A stretch of 64,000 nt of DNA, taken from NCBI GenBank assembly GCA_027972325.1, contig JAPMOS010000002.1, forward strand, positions 718,001 to 782,000, in the 5' to 3' direction. The notes under the pieces are model-generated. The model saw only the letters and a list, made by a program, of their open reading frames with translations, did no database searches and had not been told where the DNA came from. The translations under genes and the position numbers were made by a program. Numbering within the stretch: the stretch's first letter is position 1; every line of letters begins with the position of its first letter. The stretch is from Paratrimastix pyriformis (Eukaryota; Preaxostyla; Paratrimastigidae). Positions 12,743 to 23,900 of this stretch are shown one piece after another.

Positions 12743-14359
12743 ATGAAACCTCTCGTCTTCTCAATTGTAAATGCTTGTTACCTAGGAGTGTGCTTCTTCA
12801 TCCTTTTCTTCGCATACACTCCCGCAGAAGCCTTCCTCACGAGGCTTTTCCCAAATATTGGATTCTATGCACTCGGCATTGTATATTTCTCTTTTGGTTT
12901 TTTTTCCAATTTTTCATCTCCGATCATTCGCTGGCTGGGACCTCGACTTTCTCTTGTAATTGGTTCGATCCCGTATTGCCTCTTCATCGCCTCCCTGTTC
13001 CTCTCTATCGATTGGCTCGTCTATCTCGCCTCTGTTCTGGTTGGATTCGGGGCCTCTCTTCTGTGGCCTTCCCAAGGTTTGTCGTCACCCGTTGGACACC
13101 AACTCGATCGCAGGGTCGACTCTCAATCCCTCCACAGGAATTTATCTGGGCCGACTCGATCACATCAGCATCCACTCCCAGACTTCTGAGAACGCCGGTG
13201 GTTCGAAGTCAGGCGCCGACCAAACAAAAAAACCGAGCAATATGGGGCTTCTTTCGGGCTGCAGTCTGTGTTTCCTTCTTTTGGGGGGGGGCAACGAGAC
13301 CCACTCCTTCGTCACCCGCCAGCCTTCCTCCTGTGCAACTTCAGCACCATAGTGGTGTTCATCGTGACGACCTTTGTGACGATGGAGGCCTGGACACTGT
13401 ACCTGGTGTGCACCATCGTGGCCGGAGTGGCCATTGTGGCCCTGTGCTTCCTCCGGCCCGCGCCTGCTCCTCCCGAGGAGCCGCCGGCATCCGTCGAGTC
13501 CGCCAAGGCCAAGAAGCCCCACGCCGTCCGAGGGTGCCTGGAAGGGTTCTTCGGGCCCTTGGTCAGGCTCTTGGCCACGGGGAACTTTCTCCTCTTCTTG
13601 GTGACGTTTGCATTCTACGGTCCGGCAGAAGTCGGGCAGGGGGCGGAGCGGGGCGGGATGTTCAGACCAGACAGGCGGGTCTCATCATCCCACGGTCCCC
13701 TTCTTGCAGGCTGCTTCTACTCGTTCTTCGGGGGCAACGTGCTGCCACTCATCAGCACGGCCGCCTACGTGTCGCCCTGCCTGATCTGCAGGGGCGTGGC
13801 CAACATGGCAACATCGCTGCTCATGGGCAAGGCCGGCGACCGGTGGGGCCGCTTTGGGGCCTTGTTCGCCACCTACCTGATGGCCGCCCTGGCGGTCGTT
13901 TGTATGCTGATCTGCGTGCTGGTGGGCCCAGCGGCCGACTGGCTCTTCTTCGGGGCGTTCATCTGCTTCGGGGGCGTCGAGGGTGCCCTGCCCGTCCTCG
14001 TCTACGCCCTGCTGGGCCAGCTGTGGGGCGGCCGGCCCGAGTGCTTCGCCCTGTGGTGCATGGTGCGCAGTTTCATCTGCGGGTTGTTCTTCATCCTCGG
14101 CGGGGCCGTCCCGGCCACGGCACTGGGCATCGTGGTGGCCGTGATGGGCATTCTCGGCGCCGCTGCCCTGTTTGCCCTCTGGGTCCGCGTCCGCCGGGCC
14201 GCCCGGGCGGCGCAGGGCAAGAACATCCCGCTGGCCGTCCTGGTCTCCCCCGTCGCCAGCAATCCCATTTCCGTGGCCGCCACCCCGGCCCCGGAGGGAC
14301 ACGCCATGGAGGCCACAGTCCCTCAGTCGCACACAACAAGAGACTTGGAACGCGTATGA
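12743..14359 (+). CDS. UNC-93-like multipass membrane protein, copy 1
   Basis: Exons 12743-13076, 13138-13263, 13323-13619 and 13710-14359 add to exactly 469 codons including TGA (468 aa). The start MKPLVFSIVNACYLG enters TM1 directly. Family marks: FFAYTPAEAFLT, SSPIIRWLGPRLSLVIGSIPY, ASLLWPSQGIYLGR at the exon 1/2 junction, a NMGLLSG loop, and ICRGVANMATSLLMGKAGDRWG opening the second half. UNC-93 proteins are major-facilitator-like; animal members act as ion-channel regulators or TLR trafficking chaperones, so a direct transport role cannot be assumed. Introns start GTTTG, GTCTG and GTCCG. Two paralogues follow nearby with the same exon logic. Confidence 0.9.
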
Positions 14360-14794
14360 CGCGCAACCCTCCCATCTCCTCCTTCCCCTTTCTCTGGCCT
14401 GGCGATGGCCCCATCGGGCCGGACGGCCCCTCCTCGGATTGTTCCGAGACCACCTCCCTCCTCCCACTCACGTTCCCGTCTCCCTGTCCCACCCGACCGA
14501 TTCGAAAACGAGCCAGCGCCAAGGCATACCCCCATGTCGTTTGGGACCCGAGGACCACAAAGACGGGGGGCTGCCGCCAGCAGCCAGGCCGAAGAAGAGG
14601 ACACAACAACACCGCAACAACCGGGTCGTGTGCCAACGGCACGACGAGACAATCCAATCCGCAGAGAAACCGACCTCATCCCACGCACGGTCGACATGCG
14701 CCCCAGAGAATATGAAGGAGGCAGTGGGGAGAAGGAGAAGGAGAAGGAGACGGAGAAGGAGAAGAAGCGGTTCATCTCGCGAGGCCAGGCAGGG
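14360..14794. other. Convergent spacer between UNC-93-like copies 1 and 2
   Basis: Both flanking genes end into this stretch. It contains a GGAGAA/GAAGGAGAAGG-type purine repeat at about 14729-14766. No gene seen. Confidence 0.55.
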
Positions 14795-16482
14795 TCAGGG
14801 TTCCTGGCGGGACACGAGGCTGCTGCCCTCCTCGCCGGCCAGCATGGCGGCTCTGCGGAAGCGGCCCCACATGGCCAGGAAGGCCGCCACGGCGCACACG
14901 CCCAGCCCGCTGACGACCAGCCCCAAGGGCCCGGCCCCCATGCGGCCCCCACAGAAGAAGAACACCCCGCAGACGAAGCTCCGCACCACACAAAACAGGG
15001 CGAACGCCTCGGGGCGGCCCGTCCAGTAGTGCTCCAGCAGGGCCAGCGTCAGCACGGGCTGGGAGCCCTCGACGCACCCGTACACGAGGAAGGCCACGAA
15101 GAAGAGCCACTCGGCGGTCGGGCCCGCGGCCGCCACGGCCAGGACGAGGGCCAACGAGAGGGCGGCAAGGAAGTAGGTGCAGAAGAAGACCCGGGCATGG
15201 CCCCACCGGTCGCCGGCCTTGCCCAGCAGCACCGAGCAGGCCATCTTGGTGAGCCCGCGGCAGATCAGCAAGGGCGACACATAGCCCGGCGTTTGGACCA
15301 GCGGGAGCACGGCCCCCGTAAAGTACGAGTAGAAGCTTCCTGTGCAGTGTGTGCGCGCGTGACGACAAAAGTTTATGGATCGGGGGGTGGCACGGGAAGG
15401 GCAACCCGAGGGGGCGGGTACAGGGGGGGGGGGGTCCACAGACCATAAAAGATGAAACACACCTGGAAGAGAATCATATTCGGGTCGAGCATCAGCCGCC
15501 CCAGGGGCCCGAAGCAGCGCCTCAGCCAGCGCTTGACCGCGGCCCAGGATGATGATGGCTGCTGCTCCATGTGGATGGGGCTCCGATCTGGGGGAACCTC
15601 CGCCTCGGCCTCGCCCCTAGAGCCGGAGGAACCGGCGGGTTTGGGGCGGTCAGGGACGGCCGGCACGTGTCGCAGGAAGCAGAAAAAGACGATGGCGACC
15701 GCGTTGAGGACGGTCAGCACGAGGAAGAGGGTGCCGGGGGTGAGCACCACAAAGCTGGTCACGAGGAAAACCACAATCGAGGCGAAGTTGTTCAGGAAGT
15801 ACGTGATTCCTGTCAGCAGGCCCATATTGGTTGCCCTGCGGGCCGGGGGGGCGCCTTTGCGGGCCAATGGGGTGGCCGCAGTGGGCGACGGCTGGGAGGC
15901 GGTGAGAGCGGGCGGCGATGGGGTGGTGGTGGGGGATGGAGACGGGGGGATGGAGACGGACTGTTCGGGGAGAGCAGTGGTCGAGGGAGTGGATGACTGG
16001 AGGGGGTGCAAAGAGTAGTACCCGAGGCGGGCGAGATAATAACCCTGGGCGACGATGGGGAACAGGGGTGTGAAGGAACAACGCACTACCAGAACGGGCG
16101 GACCTGGGCGGGCCACAGAAGGGCAGCTCCAAATCCCGTCGCAAACGACGCCAAATAAATGAGCCATTCCCAGTAGAAAAGATTTGCCAAAACGAAGAGA
16201 AGATAGGGGATCGCGCCGGCCACCATGGCTGCGCGAGGGCCGAATCGTTGGATGATCGGGGCGCTGATGTTCGAAAAGAGGCCAAACGAAAAATAAACTA
16301 AAACGGGAAAATCACCTGAATTGAGGCTTGATGGGACACAGACCGATACCCAATGCCCAGAACCCGACCCTCGGGTAGAGACGAGTCAAAAAGCTTTCTG
16401 CGGGACTATAAGCCGCAAAGAGAAGGAAAAAACACCACCCAAGGTACGTGGAGTTGGCGACCGCAAACGTGAAAGGTTTCAT
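14795..16482 (-). CDS. UNC-93-like multipass membrane protein, copy 2
   Basis: Exons 16482-16344, 16297-16104, 16044-15444 and 15339-14795 sum to 493 codons (492 aa). Begins MKPFTFAVANSTYLGWCFF, as in the other copies. Shared motifs: SAPIIQRFGPRAAMVAGAIPY, GAALLWPAQGYYLARLG, NMGLLTG, and ICRGLTKMACSVLLGKAGD. It differs by a Ser/Thr/Pro-rich insert of about 50 residues after GYYLARLGYYSL and by an acidic linker before the second half. The final charged tail ends LVSRQEP. Donors are GTCTG, GTCCG and GTCTG; the third intron carries a G12 run on the plus strand. Convergent with copy 1. Confidence 0.9.
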
Positions 16483-16553
16483 TTCGCCGGTCGGACAGTG
16501 ATTATCCCCTGGTGGGACAAAGCGATAGGCCGGCGGAAGGAACGCTGTGCATG

Positions 16554-16561
16554 TTTTTTTT

Positions 16562-16592
<31 letters not shown>

Positions 16593-16597
16593 GGGGG
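16554..16597 (+). repeat. T18-G26 double homopolymer
   Basis: A run of 18 T directly followed by about 26 G, 70 bp upstream of the ATG of UNC-93-like copy 2 (read as C26-A18 on that gene's strand). It lies at the downstream edge of the LINE remnant, so the poly-A on the minus strand could be the tail of that insertion; this is inference. Confidence 0.6.
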
Positions 16598-16609
16598 AAT
16601 GGTCGTTCT

Positions 16610-17010
16610 ATTTGGGGTGGCGGGGGTGGTTTCGGAAAAGTTGAGGAAAAGCGGAAGAGAGAAAAGAGGTTCGAGGCAAGATGAGCCGGCAGGAAGAGGT
16701 GCGATTGGGAGATCACCGCCCACAGGCAGTGGAGAACGAGGATGTTCGTCAGGGTTTCGAGGGGGTCAGGGGCTTGGCAACCAAGATGAATTCGGGCAGT
16801 GTCGTGGGAATCGGGAAGAACCATAGGTGGTCGTGGGCGTAACGGAGGAGGGGTTGGATGCCGGGACAGTGGAGGAAGAGGTGGTCGGTCTGTTCATTGT
16901 GGGCCCGGCAGATCCGGCAGCGGTCGAAGGAGGGTCCCTCCGGATGAGGGAGAATCTGTGTCGTGTGGGCATGGCATGAAACACCACCAAAGGGTTGTGT
17001 TCCTCCATCC
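16610..17010 (-). mobile_element. Decayed non-LTR retrotransposon (LINE) fragment with RT zinc-binding domain
   Basis: Minus-strand reading gives VVFHAMPTRHRFSLIRRDPP, then in another frame FDRCRICRAHNEQTDHLFLHC (16930-16860), then ETLTNILVLHCLWAVISQSH. This is the order of the zf-RVT domain at the C-terminus of LINE ORF2: leading basic helix, C-x2-C-x8-H-x4-C, then a Trp-containing helix. At least two frame changes show it is not functional. Only the extreme 3' part is recognisable; upstream sequence to about 17140 may belong to it but is not diagnostic. The A-run on the minus strand at 16571-16554 would fit a 3' tail. Confidence 0.65.
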
Positions 17011-17541
17011 GGGGGGGGGGGGGGGGGGGGGGTCTTGAGGGGAGGCTTTGGAGGTTGGGGATGAGGCGGTGGGGGCCGGGGCCCCAGCGCGCCAGCTTCT
17101 TGGCCAGCTCGTGGGAAGGAGGTCTTGCCTCATTGACGAGTTGGTATGCTCTGGCTTGTGGGAGCCCGGAGGCCGCCGGTTCCCGGGCGTGGGCCCGGGC
17201 GAGGCACGAGAGTGGGTTCAGGGGTGTGGGTCGGGAGGGGATGGGGGTTCGGCCAAAAGAGCCTGGAGATCAAAGGAGGGGTGCCGGGGTTGGTTCGGGG
17301 GTGGGGATGGGGGATGGAGAGGAGTGGCGAGGTTCAGCGATGGGAGATGGCGTAGGGGGGGGGGGGGGGGGTCATCCCCCCCTGGAGGAGGGGAGGGAGT
17401 CTGCTGCATGTTTGGGGGAAGAAGGGGAAGAAGGGAAGGGGGAAGGGGAAGGATGGACGCCTCTGCGCACACCCCGCACCGGCAGCGGCACACCCGGCGT
17501 GGTTCGGCGGGTGGGGTCGCCCCAGGACGGAGCCCCATCTC
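17011..17541. other. Low-complexity spacer
   Basis: G-rich on the plus strand with homopolymers at about 17011-17032 and 17357-17370. The minus strand reads as a Pro-rich, non-conserved frame. No gene assigned; part may be decayed LINE sequence. Confidence 0.4.
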
Positions 17542-18392
17542 TTAATGTTGGCCGTCAGTTGTTGGCTGGGGTGCCATTGTGGTGACTGGGCGGGAACGGC
17601 CGGGGGCTGGAATGATCTCAATGGCGGGATGGTGTCCCATCTGCGTCTCCTCTGAGCCTGTTTGTGTGTGCGAAGCCTGAGTTCTCTGTTCAACTGCCGG
17701 CGGGGAGGCCAGGACTGCAATCTGGGCGAGGGTCTTCGAGAGACGGTCGGTTTTGGCTTGCTCTTCCTCAAATTGTGTCTTGCTGGCGGCAAGCTGCCGC
17801 TGCGCTGAGTGGAGGGTATCCTCCAGCTCTCCAACTGAAATCGACCGAATTGGTGCCAAAACAAAGAAGCAAACATCGACAAACCGCGTTCCTCGAGAAG
17901 GACTGCCCTCTGCCGATTCAAAAGGGCTGAAAAAGAGTGAAAGGGGAAATCCTGTGGTGGTGGCAAACCTTCGACAACAACCTCGCGGAATAAGTCAATT
18001 TCTGCGCCTTCTCGGAAGAATCTGAGAGAATAATAACCACCGCCCCGCTGGAAAGCGGAAAAATCGTCCGGGATGGTCCCTGAACGTTCTGGCCATCCGC
18101 GCAGCACCCGCACCTCGATACTACGCTCCAAAAAAAAGGCCTGTAGTTCTTCCTCGAACCCACCCTCGTGGAAGGTCTTTTGAAAAACTAAAATGTACGT
18201 CCGAATTAAGAGCTGATGCATTGGAAAGACATTCAGACCCTCTCGGACGTGCTGAGCGGCCTCTTTAGAACCTGTCGAAGCACCTTGTAAATCACCAGCG
18301 CAACAACTCACTGCGTATTGCCGACAGAATATCTGAACAGTTGATTGTGGGACCGCCGGGCCGGTTGGGTCGGAGGAGGAAGAAGCCTGCAT
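17542..18392 (-). CDS. Unassigned protein with C-terminal coiled coil
   Basis: Exons 18392-17969, 17926-17885 and 17834-17542 give 252 aa in one frame, with introns of 42 and 50 nt starting GTTTG. Residues about 1-140 look globular (RTYILVFQKTFHEGGFEEEL, then GGYYSLRFFREGAEIDLFRE). From about residue 150 a heptad-like helix runs through VGELEDTLHSAQRQLAASK into a Thr/Gln/Pro-rich tail. The layout, a helical N-terminal module followed by a coiled coil, recalls LisH/CTLH-type adaptor proteins such as WDR91, but no motif is strong enough to name it. Its ATG is only 58 bp from that of the divergent UNC-93-like copy 3. Confidence 0.6.
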
Positions 18393-18450
18393 TTGCGAGG
18401 CTGTGCGACTGTTTCCAAAGGGGGCTTCAGTGAAAAGGCACACTCTCGAG

Positions 18451-20134
18451 ATGAAGCCCTACACGTTCTCGGTGTTAAATGCTTTTTATATTGGGTTCAG
18501 TTTCTTCATTCTCTTTGCGGCTTACAACCCTACCGAAGCCTACATGGTTTGCTTTTCCACCCCGTCACATCATCTTCACTGTTCTTGCACTAGACTCGCC
18601 TTTATCCCAAAGTGGGTTTTATTGCGTTGGGGATCAGTCTGTTGTTTTAAAATAAAAAGCATCTCCCTAACTCGTTTCCAGTCTATTTCTCATTTTGCGT
18701 CTTCTCAAACATCAGCAGCCCCATTATTGCTCGCTTCGGGCCTCGGGCCTGCATGATTGCAGGCTCTATTCCGTATGCTCTCTTCATCGCCAGCAATTTG
18801 CTTTCGATTGAATACCTCACCTATGCTGCTGCCCTCCTGATTGGCCTTGGAGCTGCCCTGCTCTGGCCTGCCCAAGGTTTGTCCCCTTCTTCCTTGCCAG
18901 CTGAAATACAGCCCCCAATGTCATTTAGGTGCCTACATGGCCCGTCTGGGGAACTATTCCCTCCAGGGCGACGCCGCTGCCGGGGCCGGGGAGAAGGGCC
19001 CCAAGAAGACCAACATGGGGCTGCTCTCGGGGATCTTCTTCCTGCTGAACGGGTTCTGCAACATTGTCGGGTTCCTGATCACCAACTTCCTGGCCATCAC
19101 CCCCACGGTTCTGGTGACCGTCATGAGCGCCATCTCGGCCGTGGGCATCCTCTCGATGTGCTTCATGCGCTTCGTGCCCCCCATCGAGCCCAAGAAGGAC
19201 GACGTCCAGACCCACGCCGAGCCCGAGCGGCGCGGGGTGCTGGGCTGCCTGGGTGGGTACTTCGCCCCCCTGGTGCGGCTGATGATCAACCCGGACATGC
19301 TCCTCTTCCAGCTGACCTTCATCTTCTACGGTCCGCCCCGCGCCCTCTGCTGCTGCTGCTGCTGTGATGATGGGGATGGTGTTGGTGATGATGATGATGA
19401 TCGGATGATGACGACGATTGATGATGATGATGATGCCCTCGGTCTCTCCGCATTGCAGTCTCTCACCGCTCCTCCGTTCGCTCCCCTCCCCCGATGCAGG
19501 CTGCTTCTACTCGTTCTTTGCGGGTGCCGTGCCGCCCCTCATCACCACGGCCGCCTACGTGTCGCCCTGCCTGATCTGCCGGGGCGTGGCCAACATGATC
19601 TGCTCGGTGCTGCTGGGCAAGGCCGGCGACCGGTGGGGCCGCTTCGGGGCCATGTTCGTCACCTACCTGATGGCCGCCGGGGCCGTGGTCTGCGTGCTGG
19701 CCGTGGTGCTGGCCGGCCCGCAGCTGGAGTGGCTCTTCTTCGCGGCCTTCTCGCTCTTCGGGGCGGTCGAGGGCTCCCAGCCGGTCCTGATCTACGCCAT
19801 CTCGGAGGAGCAGTGGTCGGGCCGGTCGGAGGCCTTCGCCCTGTGGTGCATGGTGCGCAGCTTCGTCTGCGGGCTGTTCTTCATCCTGGGCGGGAGCGTC
19901 GGGGCCGTCCAGCTGGGCATCGTGGTCGGCGTCATGATGGCCCTGGGCTTCGTGGGCCTGCTGGTCATGTGGGTCCGCATCCGGCGGGCTGCCCGGGGCG
20001 CGCATGCCTACCAGGCCCTGCCCGAGGAGCCCGTCATCAGCACCGGGTCGTCGCCGATCGACGGGCTGGCGGCCGCGGACCCCGTGGCCTCGCCCCTCGG
20101 CGGTGCGGAGGAGGCCTACTCGAAGCAGGTCTAG
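18451..20134 (+). CDS. UNC-93-like multipass membrane protein, copy 3
   Basis: Exons 18451-18546, 18594-18636, 18682-18876, 18929-19330 and 19500-20134 sum to 457 codons (456 aa). Starts MKPYTFSVLNAFYIGFSFF. It has two more introns near the 5' end than copy 1, but the later exon boundaries match (LLWPAQ before an intron, IFYG before an intron, GCFYSFFAGAVPPLIT after it). It contains ICRGVANMICSVLLGKAGD and a cytosolic tail with Pro/Ala/Ser. The second half is closest to copy 1. The fourth intron holds CTG and GATGAT microsatellites (19345-19440). Confidence 0.9.
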
Positions 20135-20625
20135 GCGCTCGGGGGTGGGCCGGCCGGGCCAGCAGTTGTTGTTGTTGTTGTTGTTGTCGTCGTCGTATGT
20201 ATTTTTGGTGCCGCCGGTTCATCGCGGACGGACGGACGGGCCGCCTGCGCGGGCGCCGCGCGGGAATAATTCGGTCGTGGCTGCTCGTCTTCTGTGCCGC
20301 CCCCCCCTCAGCGCTGTTCCTCCCCCTTGCCACAGGCAGCCATCGCCATCCTGCTTTTTTTTGGTTGGGCGTGCTGCCCCCTCCCTCCCCTCCCCCCACC
20401 CGATCCCCCTCCCTCCTCCAGAGTGTGGCGCTGCCCTCTCTCCCCTTCTCTCTCTCGACCACGTCCTTCCCTTCTCGCCAACCGGGCCGGTCCGGTCATA
20501 TCAATAAGATGGTGGTGCGACTCCCCTGCCCCCCCGGAGTGTGGCGCTGCCCTTCTCTCGTTCTCTCTTCGGCCGAACGGGTCATATCAATAAGACTTTG
20601 GTGCGATTCGACTGCTGGGCCGCTC
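20135..20625. other. Convergent spacer with a 116-bp tandem duplication
   Basis: Between the ends of UNC-93-like copy 3 and the Kazal gene. Contains TTG/TCG repeats at about 20165-20200 and two similar units starting GAGTGTGGCGCTGCC at 20421 and 20537, each ending with GGTCATATCAATAAGA and GGTGCGA. No gene. Confidence 0.6.
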
Positions 20626-20915
20626 TCACTGGTGCTGCCACCTGGCCAGGCTCCGCGGGGCCTGCCTCATCGGGCCCGGGGTCTGCTGGGACTTGGGCCG
20701 GAGGGCCGGCTGCTGCTGCTGCTGCGGTTGCTGCCATTGCTGAGGCTGCTGCCATTGCTGAGGCTGCTGGCGCTGCTGCCATTGCTGGGGCTGCTGCTGC
20801 TGCTGCTGGGGGTGGGGCTGCTGCTGCTGGGGCATCCAGTCGGATTGCAAAGTCTGCCCCTCCGGGCCGCCTCGCTGGACAGGGAGGCCCGTCGCGGTGC
20901 GAGACTTGAGCCGTT

Positions 20916-20970
<55 letters not shown>

Positions 20971-23900
20971 GGACCGGTCGGCTTCCAGGGTGCCCAATTG
21001 CTGCTGTGGGCCCTGCGCTCTGCGAATGCGGGGTGGCTGTTGGGCCGCGGGGGCGACGGGCCGGCCGACCTGGGCGGGTTGGGCGGGTTGGGTGGGTTGG
21101 GCGGCCCGGCGCACCCGACGTGCTGCCTCGAGGGTCCCCTGGGCGGTCGGGTCGGCCTCCGGGCCAACGATGATGCCCGTGCCGCCGCCGCTCATCTCGT
21201 CCATGGGGGCCCCAGAATAGGCGTCGGTGGCACCCGCCATCCCGCCCGTGGCCATGTTCATGCCCATGGAGGGGGAGGGGGGCGGGGGCATGGCGAGCTC
21301 CTCCTCCGGGGTGAGGATGGCGCCCGTCGTGGGGTCGAAGGTGCTCGTCATCGCAGAGGCAGCGAAGTCCTCGGAGATCTCCGCCGCTGCGGACGGGGGG
21401 AGGGAGGCAGGGAGGGATGAAAGCCGTGACCAGGACGAAGGATCGCAAAGACGGCTGCGCATTTGAGGGGGCGGGACGGACGGGTGGCGAAGAAGGTGCC
21501 CGTGGGGCAGGCCCCCGTCTGGGAGGCCTGGATCTGGCCGTAGGTCATGGCCGAGGTGGAGGTCCGCTGCACGGCCACAGCCTGGTCGGCCTCGACGTCA
21601 GCCTGGTGCTGGGGGTGCGAGGGAGGAATAAGATGATCTCACCCGGATTCGAACCGGGGACCTTGAGTGTGTTAAACTCACGTGATAACCATAGAGCCAA
21701 ACATTTTCTTCCGCCCCGGGTGGCAAGGTGGCAAGATCGTCAGCGAGCAAAATAAACACCGCCACCGTTTCCGCCATGGGGGGAAACCCCCCGAACCAAC
21801 TTTTTTTGGGTTCCCATAATTTTTCCCGCGACACTATTGTGTCCCATAAGTTGTCAATTTTGTTAAGAAATGACACTTTGTCGACCTCGTATCTCCCCAA
21901 CCGTCCATCAGCGGATGACCCCGTTGCGCGTTTCGTGTTGCCCCATGTGTGGACTCTCGTTTGAGATACGAAACCCATTTTTCGATTTTCTACAGGGTGA
22001 TCGAGTCAATCACATTGCAGTGCAATTTTTTAAATGCATTTTTTTCACCTTTTTCGATCAGAATCGTGATCACCATCATTAAAAACCCTTATCCCGTGAT
22101 TTGTATGATTATCTGCACGACAGTCGCGGAGCCATCGTGGGACCCCCTTTGTATGCGAATGTCGCACGACATTGCGTTTTTCCGCATACAAAGGGGGCCC
22201 ACGATGGTTCAACGTATATCATGCAGATAATCATACAAATCACGGGATAAGGGTTTTTAATGATGGTGATCACGATTCTGATCGAAAAAGGTGGAAAAAA
22301 TGCATTTAAAAAATTGCACTGCAATGTGATTGACTCGATCACCCTGTAGAAAATCGAAAATGTGACAGACACCATTTTCATATCTCAAACGATAGCCCAC
22401 CCATGGGGCACCACGAAACGCGCAACGGGGTCATCCGCTGATGGACGGTTGGGGAGATACGAGGTCGACAAAGTGTCATTTCTTCGCAAAATTGACAACT
22501 TATGGGACACAATAGTGTCGCGGGAAAAATTATGGGAACCCAAAAAAAGTTGGTTCGGGGGGTTTCCCCCCATGGCGGAAACGGTGGCGGTGTTTATTTT
22601 GCTCGCTGACGATCTTGCCACCTTGCCACCCGGGGCGGAAGGAATAGTAGGGGCCTACCAACTACACCATGAGATCATGTCTTTACACCATGGTGATCAT
22701 TATCAGAGGAGGGTCCTGCAGACCTGGGCCTGGACGCTGGACGGGACGATGATGGCCGAGGTGACCGGGTACGGGGCAGCCCCCGTCTGGGTGGGCGGGA
22801 AGACCGTGAGGCGGGTGCCCGTCCCCAGGACCACATCGGGGGGCAGGGCCCCCGACTGGAAGATGATGGCCTGCTCGGCCGGGGTGGCCACGCAGGCCCC
22901 CAGGTAGCTGATCGGGTCCCGGTTGAGCAGGGCGCTGCACTGGTCGGTGTATGTCACCCCGCTGCACCCGCAGACGGGCGCCGGGGTGGTGACCGGGGGG
23001 CACTCGGTCGGGCGGGGCACGCAGCGGCCCCAGCCGGAGCACTTGAAGGTGGCGAACTGGCACAGCTCCTCGAAGGGGCAGTCGGCCTGCGAGAGGCAGT
23101 ACACCGCTGGAGAGGAGGACAGTCAGGTGGTGTGGTGGCGATGAGATGGGTGGGCGGGGACCTCACGATGGCAAGTGCGCAGCGGTGGGTGCGGGGTGGC
23201 GGGGCGTGCCGACGGAACTGGTGGTGGGCGTGGTGGCGGGCATGGGGAACTGCTGGATGGGGCGCCGCGGGTATGTGGGCACCTGGGACACGACGCAGGC
23301 CGAATCGGCGCTGCCCGCCTCCACCTCGGCCACCTCCTCGGCCACGGTCTCCGCCTCGGCCACCACCTGGGCGGCCACGCTGGCCGTGCCGCTTGGGTCG
23401 CTGTACGTGCAGCCTGCTCGCATATGCCCCCGAAATGAGGATTCGTGAGCGGACTTCTCCCCGCCCACTCCCCCACTACCCCCCCCCCCCCCCGATCCTG
23501 CCCCTTCCCCTCTTGCCGCTCCTAAAGAGATGACGCGAGGGGAAGGCGAAGGACGGGGTCTCTATTACCCTGGGCGCTTCAGAAAAGAGCCGCCGACCCA
23601 CCGGCGCCCCTCCTCCTCCGCACTGCGCCGTTTGAGTTGCCGCGATTGGGGCGGGGGGCCTGGCGCGGCAGGCCGATCAGAGCCGCGGCTGACCTGCCAA
23701 GGCCTGCCCCTCATCCTCCTCCTGCTGGGTCCGGCCCTCGGGGGCGCTGGTCTGGTTCCAGGCGCCAACCACGTCGTCGGCGTCGCTCCAGGCGCACGTC
23801 GGGGCCACTTGCTCCTCCTCGTCCTCGTCCACGTAGGCGGCCAGGGCGGTCGGGTCCTCGACCAGCCACCAGTAGTCCAGCGGGCTCGGCGGGCTGCACT

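Noticed and set aside
17146-17585. Plus-strand G/R/V-rich ORFs near 17.2-17.5 kb
   Set aside because: Low-complexity composition, no start context, no homology; shadows of a G-rich spacer.
21728-22621. Mirrored ORFs in both arms of the fold-back element
   Set aside because: The same peptide (MARSSASKINTATVSA...) appears once on each strand only because the DNA is palindromic; it resembles no transposase or other known protein.
21634-22676. Fold-back read artefact as the cause of the palindrome
   Set aside because: The arms differ at many positions and by an indel, and the flanks are two halves of one tRNA with a 4-bp duplication, which fits an insertion better. It still needs long-read confirmation.
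23130-23530. Plus-strand ORFs opposite the Kazal gene
   Set aside because: The minus frame carries the acidic linker and Kazal module with proper donors; the plus frames are antisense shadows.
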